This document shows, one piece after another, positions 1-6,250 of a stretch of 7,402 nucleotides of DNA. Numbering within the stretch: the first letter of the stretch is position 1; each line of letters starts with the position of its first letter. A model generated the notes under the pieces. That model searched no databases. It was not told the origin of the DNA and worked only from the letters and a program-made list of their open reading frames with translations. The stretch lies in NCBI GenBank assembly GCA_031258505.1, contig JAIRMT010000059.1:1-7402 (forward strand). Direction: 5' to 3'. This DNA is from Treponema sp. (lineage in GTDB: Bacteria; Spirochaetota; Spirochaetia; Treponematales; Breznakiellaceae). The position numbers and the translations under genes are program-made.

Positions 1-63
1 ATTTTCCCTCGTGAACGTTCCATTTTCCCTCATGAATACTTCATTTTCCCTCGTGAATGAAAC
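1..63. repeat. Three tandem 21-bp units at the window edge
   Basis: Three consecutive 21-bp units (1-21, 22-42, 43-63) share a 15-bp core reading ATTTTCCCTCGTGAA. The middle copy has CATGAA in place of CGTGAA, and the last 6 bases of each unit vary. A 21-bp period keeps any reading frame: the second plus frame reads as FSLVNVP/FSLMNTS/FSLVNET heptads, and the minus strand reads as FTREN-type heptads. The array touches the left edge and may continue outside the window. Confidence 0.85.
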
Positions 64-154
64 TGCCTTTTTCGGGGACGAATATGTGTGGTATGTGGAA
101 GATTCGACCAGCGCGGCGACTCTTGCTGCGTGGCGGCTGTGTAGTTTGTCATGA
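1..154 (+). CDS. Possible C-terminal end of a hypothetical protein (partial)
   Basis: The second plus frame is open from the left edge (first full codon at position 2) to a TGA at 152-154, giving 50 residues. It starts with three FSLVN-type heptads encoded by the 21-bp tandem repeat and continues into a non-repeated tail that includes FFGDEYVWYVEDSTSAATL and ends in LCSLS. The tail has a mixed, protein-like composition, which is the only argument for real coding. I recognise no family. Competing readings exist: the first plus frame stops at 58-60, and a minus-strand frame stays open from 219 down to 1 but has no start codon outside the repeat. The upstream part is needed to decide. If real, the protein ends in a heptad-repeat segment that could vary in length without frameshift. 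Confidence 0.3.
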   Translation, partial: FSLVNVPFSLMNTSFSLVNETAFFGDEYVWYVEDSTSAATLAAWRLCSLS

Positions 155-258
155 CAGCTTTTTCCCCTTGCCCATGTCCCGTCCGTGATCGCGCCTCGTT
201 CCCGCCCGTGTATGAGGCTCACCCTGAATGATACCAGAGGGAAAAATTGTGGTCTATC

Positions 259-300
259 TTCCTAGCTCTGAACTCCGACTTCCTCGTTCCGAACTCCGAC
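259..300. repeat. 21-bp direct duplication
   Basis: Two adjacent 21-bp copies (259-279 and 280-300) match at 18 of 21 positions by eye. Each ends in the identical 10-mer GAACTCCGAC. In one plus frame they read FLALNSD and FLVPNSD, again a heptad-encoding period. The period equals that of the array at 1-63 but the sequence is unrelated. Confidence 0.75.
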
Positions 301-537
301 GCCGCGTGTAATGATTGTCAAGGGACCTGGTGCAGTCTGTGCTATCAAGCGTGTATGCGAACCGCCGTCCGGGTGTACCCAACAGCCCAGAACTGTGTAA
401 ATAAGGAGCAGTTGCATTACTGCGTAAAGTCTATACATCGTGCAGTTTTTACCCACTTCTTAGTACCCATACGCCGGTAGAATCGTGGCGGCGGCGCTTT
501 ATTAAGCCCTTTTCTTCTGTAAGCCTAAACTTGACCC

Positions 538-576
538 ACGGAGTAAGCGCTTTTGTCTACGCTCCGTTCATGGAGC
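538..576. other. Two mutually exclusive short hairpins
   Basis: ACGGAG (538-543) can pair with CTCCGT (562-567), with two further C-G pairs inside after a 4-nt bulge. GCTCC (561-565) can instead pair with GGAGC (572-576) around a 6-nt loop. The two stems share bases 562-565, so only one can form at a time. They lie about 40 bp beyond the 3' end of the minus-strand transposase gene. They could be a REP-like folded element or part of its 3' UTR. There is no clear U-run, so I do not call a terminator. Confidence 0.35.
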
Positions 577-597
577 TTCAATCGCGCGTCAGTTTCT

Positions 598-610
598 GGG
601 TGTCTGTCCT
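598..610. repeat. RAYT-flanking short motif (GTGTCTGTCC / GGACAGACAC)
   Basis: The plus strand reads GGGTGTCTGTCCT; read along the transposase gene's strand it is AGGACAGACACCC, 7 bp after the stop codon. From general knowledge, RAYT genes are often accompanied by short G-rich/ACAG-containing repeats of this kind. A related GTGTCTGAC lies on the other side of the gene (1162-1170), in the same orientation. The assignment as a RAYT-linked repeat is inference from position and similarity. Confidence 0.4.
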
Positions 611-616
611 TTCTTA

Positions 617-1123
617 CTAACCAGCTATGCCGAAGAATAACTCCGACATAGCGCTCCGAGGTATGGCTACTACATCCAAGCAGCCCCGCAGGTCGTGGTA
701 TAAGCCGCCAAACGCCCAATCTTCCGCCTTTGCCACTAGATTCGCCTCCACAGGACGCTCATCAATATACTTAAATGTTCTGAAAAACTCCTCCACATCC
801 TCGATAATCTTCGAGGCAAACCGTTTTCCCCACAAATGCCCTGAAGTATTATGCAGTTTGTTCCAGTGTCTCGCAAAGTTCCCCTTGATCCACTGCATGA
901 TCGTGGAGATGGACTGTTCCTTGCCCGGTTTGATGACGAGATGGATCTGGTTATCCATGATACAGAAGTTCAAGAGTTCAAAAGGATACTTCTGTTGCGC
1001 TTTCTTGATGAAGAGCAACAACAGAGCCTTGATATCAGCCGGCGCTAGGTCCATAGCCCAGCGGTTAATTTCGGAGAAGATGTAATAAATTGCTCCTTCT
1101 CGGCGTAGTCTTCGCTTTCTCAT
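617..1123 (-). CDS. REP-associated tyrosine transposase (RAYT, Y1_Tnp / IS200-like)
   Basis: This 168-residue protein is a single-domain HUH-type transposase of the RAYT group, which nicks single-stranded DNA at REP-like hairpins. Family landmarks appear in order: the N-terminal RRLRREGAIYY strand (residues 5-14), the region normally holding the HUH pair (MDNQIHLVI, 56-64), GHLWGKRF (95-102), and the tyrosine helix with KYIDERPVEANLV (118-130) followed by EDWAFGG. Y119 aligns with the catalytic Tyr of E. coli RAYT. The first HUH histidine is Gln59 (CAG at 947-949); only His61 remains, and the usual NP after the tyrosine is RP. Metal binding and nicking may therefore be weakened or lost. Length is typical (about 165 residues). 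The start is chosen to retain the N-terminal motif; the Shine-Dalgarno is poor. The gene is divergent from the export operon and is flanked by short repeats, not IS inverted repeats, as expected for a RAYT. Confidence 0.88.
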   Translation of the reverse strand: MRKRRLRREGAIYYIFSEINRWAMDLAPADIKALLLLFIKKAQQKYPFELLNFCIMDNQIHLVIKPGKEQSISTIMQWIKGNFARHWNKLHNTSGHLWGKRFASKIIEDVEEFFRTFKYIDERPVEANLVAKAEDWAFGGLYHDLRGCLDVVAIPRSAMSELFFGIAG

Positions 1124-1160
1124 ACCTATAAGAGGGCTCTGAGGATGGATATTGCTTTAA

Positions 1161-1223
1161 TGTGTCTGACATTTTTTATGTGTATGGCACCTTTGGTGTG
1201 TGGCACCTTTGTATGGCACCTTC
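1161..1223. repeat. Four degenerate 16-bp repeats upstream of the RAYT gene
   Basis: Units begin at 1161, 1179, 1195 and 1211 (the last truncated) with an approximate consensus TGTGTNTGGCACCTTT. The heptamer TGGCACC occurs at 1185, 1201 and 1214. The first unit contains the perfect odd palindrome TGTCTGACA (1163-1171), and CACCTTTGGTG (1188-1198) spans a unit junction as a small hairpin. Position next to the RAYT start and the small palindromes suggest REP-like sequences associated with that transposase. The array also sits in the upstream region of the export operon. Confidence 0.6.
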
Positions 1224-1238
1224 TGTTAGCATACCGTG

Positions 1239-1249
1239 CGTGAATCACG
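1239..1249. promoter_or_regulatory. 11-bp palindrome, candidate regulator site
   Basis: CGTGA-A-TCACG is a perfect inverted repeat centred at 1244, about 48 bp before the start site predicted from the sigma-54 promoter. It overlaps an alternative stem, CCGTG (1234-1238) with CACGG (1246-1250). It could be an operator or activator site for the export operon. Enhancer sites of sigma-54 activators usually lie further upstream, so the assignment is weak. Confidence 0.35.
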
Positions 1250-1265
1250 GCACTCTCGCTAAACT

Positions 1266-1281
1266 TGGCACAGGATTTGCT
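1266..1281 (+). promoter_or_regulatory. Sigma-54 (RpoN) -24/-12 promoter of the export operon
   Basis: TGGCAC (1266-1271), a 5-nt spacer and TTGCT (1277-1281) match the RpoN consensus TGGCAC-N5-TTGCW at every specified base. The invariant GG (1267-1268) and GC (1279-1280) have the required 10-bp spacing. The element lies 23 bp before the first operon start codon, on the right strand, in a true intergenic gap. The expected start site is near 1291-1292, giving a leader of only about 13 nt that would begin at the Shine-Dalgarno. No good sigma-70 -35/-10 pair is visible at this place. Sigma-54 transcription would need an NtrC-type ATPase activator, which is not in the window. Confidence 0.75.
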
Positions 1282-1292
1282 TAGTAATCAGT

Positions 1293-1296
1293 GGAG
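1293..1296 (+). promoter_or_regulatory. Ribosome binding site of the adaptor gene
   Basis: GGAG lies 8 nt before the ATG at 1305 and supports that start. It falls at the predicted transcription start of the sigma-54 promoter, so the leader is very short. Confidence 0.65.
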
Positions 1297-1304
1297 AAAT
1301 ACTG

Positions 1305-2711
1305 ATGAAAAAGAAAATCAACATTAAAACTCTTGTTATGGGATTGGCAGGTTTGGCAATTTTGGGCATAGGCGGCTGCGTCGTTGGGAACGCGCTTGTT
1401 GGGACGTCTGGCACAAAAGCCTCTACGAACTATGAGTTCACCACGCTTCGGCGTGGAACCATTGAGAAGATCGTATCCTCAAGCGGTTCCCTGGAGCCGG
1501 TCGCTACGGTTAGCGTGCTGCCGCAGATGAGCGGTAGGGTCGAGGAGGTCTTTGTTGACTATAACGATGAGGTGAAGAAGGGCGACATACTGGCGAGGCT
1601 TAATACCGATACGCTCAAGTTACAGCAGCAGCAGAAGTCAGCGTCAGTCCAGACAGCGCAGGCTAACTACGAGCTTCAGTTGATAACGTACCAGACACAG
1701 GAAAAGCTGGCGGCTAAGAACCTCATCTCCGAGTATGACCTGCGGAGCAGCAGAACCCAGCTTAACGCCCAGGCCGCAAACCTCTCATCAGCCCAGGCCG
1801 ACCTCGCGGTGATTGAGACCGAGATTAACCAATACGCCTATATCACCGCTCCCATTAACGGCGTTGTGCTGAAAAAAGATATCAGCGTGGGCGACACCGT
1901 GAACTCCAACTCCAGCAGCACTACGAGCATTTTTACCTTGGCGGAGAACCTGCAAGAGATGCGTATTCAGGTTGGCGTCGGCGAGCTTGACATTGGCTCC
2001 ATCTACGAGGGGCAGTCTGTGCGTTTTACGGTTGACGCGCTGCCCGGACGGAACTTTTCCGGCATAGTGCAGAGCAGGCGGCTCATGCCCACCACGTCTG
2101 GCGGCACGGTCTCGTACACTGTCATTATCAGCGTTGACAATCAGGACGGTTCGCTCTTACCCGGCATGACTTGCTCTGTGGACTTCATCGTGCAGGAGAG
2201 CCGGAACATCGTGCGCGTGCCAAACGCGGCTCTGCGCTATCAGCCGACCAGCCTCAGCGCTACTGAAATTGACGACAAGGTGTTTAACGCCACGATTGCC
2301 AACATGAGCGCTGAAGAGCAACAAGCAGCCACTACAGCGCGGAAAATGCAGCAGCAGGCCGCTTCAAGCACTGGAACAGGCCAAGCAAGCGGCATATCAA
2401 GCCTGATGGGAGGCGGTGGAATGCCCGGAGGCGGCGGAATGCCCGGTGGCGGCGGTATGCCCGGCGGTGGAATGCCCGGAGGCGGTCCTGCCGGACCGAA
2501 TGGCGCGCGCGCTGGCGCTACAGGAGGGGCAAGCGAGGCAAAAGCAACAGTAACGCTCAAGCCGCTGTGGTACGTCAATAGCAGCGGTAAGCTCGACGTG
2601 ATTATGGTCAGCGTAGGTATCAGCGATGGTTCATACACCGAGGCTCACGCGGTAAATGGCGACGACGCCAGCCTCGAAAACCTCAGCATCATCCTCAAGG
2701 AAAAGGTTTAA
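1305..2711 (+). CDS. MacA-like periplasmic adaptor subunit of an ABC tripartite exporter
   Basis: This 468-residue membrane-fusion protein should link the MacB-type permease to the TolC-like channel. Residues 9-31 form one hydrophobic segment. Its end, IGGC with Cys25, also fits a relaxed lipobox, so the protein may be a lipoprotein instead of TM-anchored. Next come the first lipoyl-type half (about 70-100, VLPQMSGRVEEVFV), an alpha-helical hairpin rich in Gln and Ala (about 101-176), the second lipoyl half (YITAPINGVVLKKDISVGDTV), the beta-barrel and the membrane-proximal domain. MacA proteins are usually about 370-400 residues. The excess is an insert of about 100 residues before LWYVNSSGKLDVIMV, holding a Gln/Ala helix and a GGGGMP repeat (369-394). 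It is the first gene of the operon; its TAA overlaps the AAGGAG of the next gene. The exported substrate cannot be read from the sequence. Confidence 0.88.
   Translation: MKKKINIKTLVMGLAGLAILGIGGCVVGNALVGTSGTKASTNYEFTTLRRGTIEKIVSSSGSLEPVATVSVLPQMSGRVEEVFVDYNDEVKKGDILARLNTDTLKLQQQQKSASVQTAQANYELQLITYQTQEKLAAKNLISEYDLRSSRTQLNAQAANLSSAQADLAVIETEINQYAYITAPINGVVLKKDISVGDTVNSNSSSTTSIFTLAENLQEMRIQVGVGELDIGSIYEGQSVRFTVDALPGRNFSGIVQSRRLMPTTSGGTVSYTVIISVDNQDGSLLPGMTCSVDFIVQESRNIVRVPNAALRYQPTSLSATEIDDKVFNATIANMSAEEQQAATTARKMQQQAASSTGTGQASGISSLMGGGGMPGGGGMPGGGGMPGGGMPGGGPAGPNGARAGATGGASEAKATVTLKPLWYVNSSGKLDVIMVSVGISDGSYTEAHAVNGDDASLENLSIILKEKV
2409..2486 (+). repeat. In-frame GGGGMP-coding tandem repeat in the adaptor gene
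   Basis: Three 18-bp units (2409-2426, 2427-2444, 2445-2462), one 15-bp unit (2463-2477) and a 9-bp remainder encode GGGGMP, GGGGMP, GGGGMP, GGGMP, GGG. Unit lengths are multiples of three, so gain or loss of units keeps the frame. Codons for Gly vary (GGA, GGC, GGT), so the array is not freshly duplicated. Confidence 0.85.
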
Positions 2712-2721
2712 GGAGCAAAAC

Positions 2722-3615
2722 ATGGCGGTCATTGAGATAAAGGGCTTAAAGCGCCTGTACGAACTTGATGGAATCACGGTGAAAGCATTGAAAGGCGTGG
2801 ACTTTTCGGCTGAACAGGGAGAATTTGTAGCGGTCATGGGGCCGTCCGGCTCTGGCAAGTCAACCCTGATGAACATACTGGGGTGTCTGGACAAGCCGAG
2901 CGAAGGAAGCTACGCGCTTGACGGCATCGAGACATCAACATCAGACGCGGATACGTTTGCCTTCATCAGAAACCAGAAGATCGGTTTTGTGTTTCAGGCG
3001 TTTAACCTCTTGTCCCGCACGAGCGCCATTGAGAATGTGGAACTGCCGCTCCTGTATAGCAAAACGCGGATCAAGGACGCCCGTGTTCGCGCTGAGGCAG
3101 CCCTTAACGAGGTTGGCCTGGGCGATAGGCTTCATCACATGCCGTCCCAGCTTTCCGGCGGCCAGCAGCAGCGGGTCGCTATTGCCCGCGCCATGGTTAA
3201 TGACCCGGCGTTCATTCTTGCCGACGAACCGACTGGCAACCTCGATACTGAAATGACGCTTGAAATCATGGCGCTGTTTCAGCAGCTCAACAATCGCGGC
3301 AAGACCATTGTCATGGTAACGCACGAGCCGGAACTGGCAGTCTACATGAAGCGCATCATCACCCTGCGCGACGGCGAAATAGTGTCTGACACCAAAGTTA
3401 CTGAGCGCCGCAACGCTGCCGACGACCTGGCCAAATGGAAATGCGAACACGAGGAGCTATCGACTTTCGCTGTGGCTAACATAGCGTCCACGACAAGCGC
3501 GACTACAAGCAGCGAAGCCGCGCCAGCGTGGACCAATCAGGTGGAATTTGTTGAACAGAGCGCGGAATGTAATTCACACACCGTTACGCTCAAGGTAATT
3601 GAGGAGGCGTCATGA
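2722..3615 (+). CDS. MacB/LolD-type ABC transporter ATP-binding protein
   Basis: This 297-residue protein is the nucleotide-binding subunit that powers the neighbouring permease. All ABC landmarks are present: Walker A GPSGSGKS (40-47), Q-loop Gln92 in FVFQAFNLL, signature LSGGQQQ (144-150), Walker B ILADEP (165-170) followed by the D-loop GNLD, and H-loop His201 in VTHEPE. MNILGCLDKP and ADEPTGNLD are typical of the MacB/LolD branch. I choose ATG 2722 because AAGGAG (2710-2715) lies 6 nt upstream and the family N-terminus MAVIEIKGLKR begins there; an in-frame ATG at 2656 would add 22 residues inside the adaptor gene. Relatives end near residue 230. Here a Ser/Thr/Ala-rich, Glu-containing tail of about 70 residues follows (about 228-297), of unknown role. 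The end overlaps the permease start by 4 nt. Confidence 0.93.
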   Translation: MAVIEIKGLKRLYELDGITVKALKGVDFSAEQGEFVAVMGPSGSGKSTLMNILGCLDKPSEGSYALDGIETSTSDADTFAFIRNQKIGFVFQAFNLLSRTSAIENVELPLLYSKTRIKDARVRAEAALNEVGLGDRLHHMPSQLSGGQQQRVAIARAMVNDPAFILADEPTGNLDTEMTLEIMALFQQLNNRGKTIVMVTHEPELAVYMKRIITLRDGEIVSDTKVTERRNAADDLAKWKCEHEELSTFAVANIASTTSATTSSEAAPAWTNQVEFVEQSAECNSHTVTLKVIEEAS

Positions 3616-4829
3616 ATCCGTTATTGCTTATCCAGATTTGCTTTAAGAGCATATTGAGAAACCGAATGCGAAGTCTGCTGACATCCCTGGGCATTATCAT
3701 TGGCGTTGGGTCGGTCATCATCATGGTTTCTCTGGGCGAAGGGTCGCAGAAGCAGATTGAGGCCCAGATTGCGTCAATGGGGACGAATCTCTTAATGGTG
3801 TCGGGTGCGCGGACAATGATGCGGCCTGGACAACAGATAACGCGCTCAACTCGTCAGATTACCCAAAGCGATGCTAACAAGATTAAGACCGAGTCGAGTT
3901 ATGCAGCGGCTGTTTCCGGCATGAGTCAGCGCTCATTCACGGTCTCTGGCACTGCAGGCTCGGCGTCGGTAACCGTGATGGGCGTTGGGGAAGACCTTCC
4001 GGCCATACAGAATTATGCGCTTGATTCCGGTACATTCTTCACTGACGCGGACGGTACGGAGCGAAACCGCCTCGCAGTGCTTGGTCCCACCACTGCCGAG
4101 ACCCTGTTTGGCGCGAGCCATGACATTATTGGACAGCAGTTCCGCATTGACAGCCACATTTTTACCGTGCTTGGCGTGCTGAAGTCCAAAGGCTCAGGCG
4201 GCAACGGCGCTGATCAGGACGACGTCATCATGGTCCCGTTGGAAACCATGCTGACGCGCCTTACCAACAGCAAGAATCTGCAGATGATCGCTATCAGCGT
4301 GGTTGACAAGGCGTATATGAGCGCCGCTGCCGCTGAAATCACGGCGATCATGCGTGAAGCCCATAGCATCAGCGCCAATGGAACCGACGATTTCTCGATT
4401 ATGAACAGCGCGGATATGCTTGAGATGGCAACCTCGACCTCGCAAAGCCTGACCATACTGCTTGCGGCGATTGCCGGCGTGTCTCTGCTTGTTGGCGGTA
4501 TCGGCATTATGAACATCATGTTGGTTTCAGTAACCGAGCGCACTCGTGAAATCGGTATCCGTATGTCAGTGGGGGCGCGGAAGCGCGATATTTTGTTCCA
4601 GTTTCTGTCTGAGTCGATCATCCTGAGCCTGATGGGTGGGCTTATCGGTATCGGCATGGCGTTTCTCGTCTGCCGTGTTATGACAGCGATGAACATCGCC
4701 ACTTCGATTAACCCGCTCATTGTAACGGTTGCTGCGGCGTTTGCAGCAGTGGTCGGCATCGTCTTTGGCTACTATCCCGCGCGGAAAGCAGCCGGACTCT
4801 ACCCGATAGACGCGCTGAGATACGAATAA
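3612..4829 (+). CDS. MacB-type ABC transporter permease (FtsX-like)
   Basis: This 405-residue inner-membrane subunit has the MacB layout: a short N-terminal cytoplasmic helix, TM1 (about 21-43, SLLTSLGIIIGVGSVIIMV), a large periplasmic MacB_PCD domain (about 44-278), then TM2 (about 280-308), TM3 (about 328-354) and TM4 (about 368-389). The coupling segment TERTREIGIRMSVGA (308-322) and the C-terminal ARKAAGLYPIDALRYE are hallmarks of the family. E. coli MacB carries ATPase and permease in one chain; here they are two genes, as in many other bacteria. The ATG overlaps the ATPase stop (ATGA, 3612-3615) and GAGGAGG (3601-3607) serves as a strong Shine-Dalgarno, so translation is probably coupled. 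Permeases of this type work mechanically: they drive substrate from the periplasm through the adaptor and channel instead of moving it across the inner membrane. Confidence 0.93.
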   Translation: MNPLLLIQICFKSILRNRMRSLLTSLGIIIGVGSVIIMVSLGEGSQKQIEAQIASMGTNLLMVSGARTMMRPGQQITRSTRQITQSDANKIKTESSYAAAVSGMSQRSFTVSGTAGSASVTVMGVGEDLPAIQNYALDSGTFFTDADGTERNRLAVLGPTTAETLFGASHDIIGQQFRIDSHIFTVLGVLKSKGSGGNGADQDDVIMVPLETMLTRLTNSKNLQMIAISVVDKAYMSAAAAEITAIMREAHSISANGTDDFSIMNSADMLEMATSTSQSLTILLAAIAGVSLLVGGIGIMNIMLVSVTERTREIGIRMSVGARKRDILFQFLSESIILSLMGGLIGIGMAFLVCRVMTAMNIATSINPLIVTVAAAFAAVVGIVFGYYPARKAAGLYPIDALRYE

Positions 4830-4847
4830 TAGTAAGGAAATAAAGGT

Positions 4848-6239
4848 ATGAAAACAGCATGGGCATTTGTATTGGCAATAATAAGCATTTTCAGCGTTGG
4901 GGCAGAGACACTCACGCTGGAACAGGCCAGGGAACTGGCGCTGGCTAACTCAAAAGAGCTCGCCAGGTATAACCTGACGATAAGCAACAGCCGGCTTGCT
5001 GAACAGGCCGACTTCTTCAGCAAATACCTGCCCACGCTATCCGCGAGTGCAAGCGCTTCGACAAACCTGTGGAATATGAATAGCAATGATGGCGCGGGCG
5101 CTTCATCAAGCAATAACGTGCTGTATGACGGGCTTAAGGTAAGCGGGACACTCACAGCGCAGGAGCGCATCACGCTGTACGACGGCGGAAGCGCCCGTAT
5201 CGCCGACGAGATTCGCGCCATCAGCAATGAGACAACGCGGATTCAGGCGCTAGAAGCCTACTTCTCCGCGCTGAACGACGCGGATAACGCCTACTATGCA
5301 GTGTTGCAGGCGCAGGCAGCGCTGGCGGCTGCTGAGTTAAGCCTTAAAAATGCGGATTTGAGCCTTGCCATTGCTGAGGTGCGTCTCGAAACCGGCATTA
5401 TCAGCGCCGGAGACTACCTCAAGGCGCTGCTTGAAAAAGAAACTCAGCAGAATAGCCGCAATCAGGCGCGGCGCGACCTCAGTCTCAAACAAACCCAGTT
5501 TCAGAACATCATCGGGCGCGCCGGCGTTCAGGAACTGGAACCCGTGAACTTTGACGCCTACGAGAACGTTCTGCAAACCCTTGCCAGCCTGAGCGATGCG
5601 GATATTGATACGCTCTACACTGCCATCTGGAAAAGCGTGGAGAGCAGTAACCCGGCGTTGAGCAGGTCGGCGCTCTCGTATCAGCAAGCGGGAAAGAACC
5701 TTGAGTCAGCGCAGAGTAAGTATCTGCCGACCGTTACCGCCACCGCATCTGCCTCTGCCGGTCTGAACTGGGTGCCTTCCAGCGAGAGCTTCACGACGAG
5801 TACCAGCGGCAGCGTCTCCCTGAATGTCTCGATTCCGCTTGACGTGTGGGTAACGGCGAACAGTGTTGCCCAGCAGAAAAACAACCTGTCATCGGCAAAC
5901 CTGAGCTATGAGGCTTCGCGGGAAAGCACTGCTATCAGCCTGATGAGCGCGCTGTATACCGCAGTTCAGCAGGCAAGCGCTGTACTGTCCAGTCGCCGAT
6001 CTTACGAACTGAGCCAGCAGAACTATGATTACACTATGGAACGCTACAAGCTGTCGCAAAGTTCCACTGCTGACCTTACCAACGCCAGCCTCACTCTTAC
6101 CACCAGTTACAACGCGCTGAACAACGCGCAGTTTAACTTCCTGAAGAGCCTTTCAGCCATAAGGAGTCTCGGCGCGTTTGAGGAAGAGAGCGTGATAATC
6201 GACATGGCGCTGGCAAGCAAGAGCGCTTCGGTTCGCTAA
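4848..6239 (+). CDS. TolC-like outer-membrane efflux protein (OEP family)
   Basis: This 463-residue protein is the outer-membrane channel of the exporter. A signal peptide (residues 1-19, hydrophobic core FVLAIISIFSVGA, likely cleaved before Glu20) is followed by LTLEQARELALANS, the usual start of an OEP domain. Two related halves are visible: each has a helix entering a KYLPT stretch (QADFFSKYLPTLSASASAS near 53-71; ESAQSKYLPTVTATASASA in the second half), then beta-strand-rich sequence and long Ala/Gln/Ser-rich helices. This matches the internal duplication of TolC. Length fits the family. The gene starts 18 nt after the permease stop, with AAGGA (4834-4838) 9 nt upstream of ATG. Encoding the channel inside the operon suggests a dedicated exporter, in contrast to E. 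coli, where MacAB shares a distant tolC. Confidence 0.92.
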   Translation: MKTAWAFVLAIISIFSVGAETLTLEQARELALANSKELARYNLTISNSRLAEQADFFSKYLPTLSASASASTNLWNMNSNDGAGASSSNNVLYDGLKVSGTLTAQERITLYDGGSARIADEIRAISNETTRIQALEAYFSALNDADNAYYAVLQAQAALAAAELSLKNADLSLAIAEVRLETGIISAGDYLKALLEKETQQNSRNQARRDLSLKQTQFQNIIGRAGVQELEPVNFDAYENVLQTLASLSDADIDTLYTAIWKSVESSNPALSRSALSYQQAGKNLESAQSKYLPTVTATASASAGLNWVPSSESFTTSTSGSVSLNVSIPLDVWVTANSVAQQKNNLSSANLSYEASRESTAISLMSALYTAVQQASAVLSSRRSYELSQQNYDYTMERYKLSQSSTADLTNASLTLTTSYNALNNAQFNFLKSLSAIRSLGAFEEESVIIDMALASKSASVR

Positions 6240-6250
6240 GGCAGGTAAAG

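Larger units (their letters stand above)
155..616. other. Long stretch without a convincing gene
   Basis: I see no gene I can support here. A 77-codon frame at 247-480 begins with TTG, lacks a clear ribosome binding site and is Cys-rich without a recognisable motif. Part of it comes from a 21-bp duplication, so I treat it as fortuitous. The stretch holds that duplication (259-300), a pair of alternative hairpins (538-576) and a GTGTCTGTCC motif (599-609) beside the transposase stop codon. I found no tRNA-like fold by eye. It may be decayed sequence or a landing zone for short repeats. Confidence 0.5.

Noticed and set aside
1..219. A minus-strand gene reading FTREN heptads to the left edge
   Set aside because: The frame is open from 219 downwards, but the only in-frame ATG lies inside the repeat and no ribosome binding site is visible.
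247..480. A 77-codon plus-strand frame and an overlapping 64-codon minus-strand frame (262-456)
   Set aside because: The plus frame begins with TTG, neither frame has a convincing ribosome binding site, no family is recognisable, and part of the sequence comes from the 21-bp duplication.
627..1085. A 152-codon plus-strand frame opposite the transposase gene
   Set aside because: It is a shadow of the RAYT gene, whose minus-strand translation shows clear family motifs.
1265..1290. A sigma-70 promoter using TTGGCA as -35
   Set aside because: The only -10-like sequence nearby (TAGTAAT) is about 12 bp away, too close, while the sigma-54 match is complete.
2240..2638. A 132-codon Pro-rich minus-strand frame
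   Set aside because: It is the antisense of the Gly-rich adaptor insert; GGN codons read as proline codons on the opposite strand.
2656..2721. An upstream ATG that would extend the ATPase by 22 residues
   Set aside because: It lies inside the adaptor gene, and the extension does not resemble ABC ATPase N-termini. ATG 2722 has a well-placed AAGGAG.
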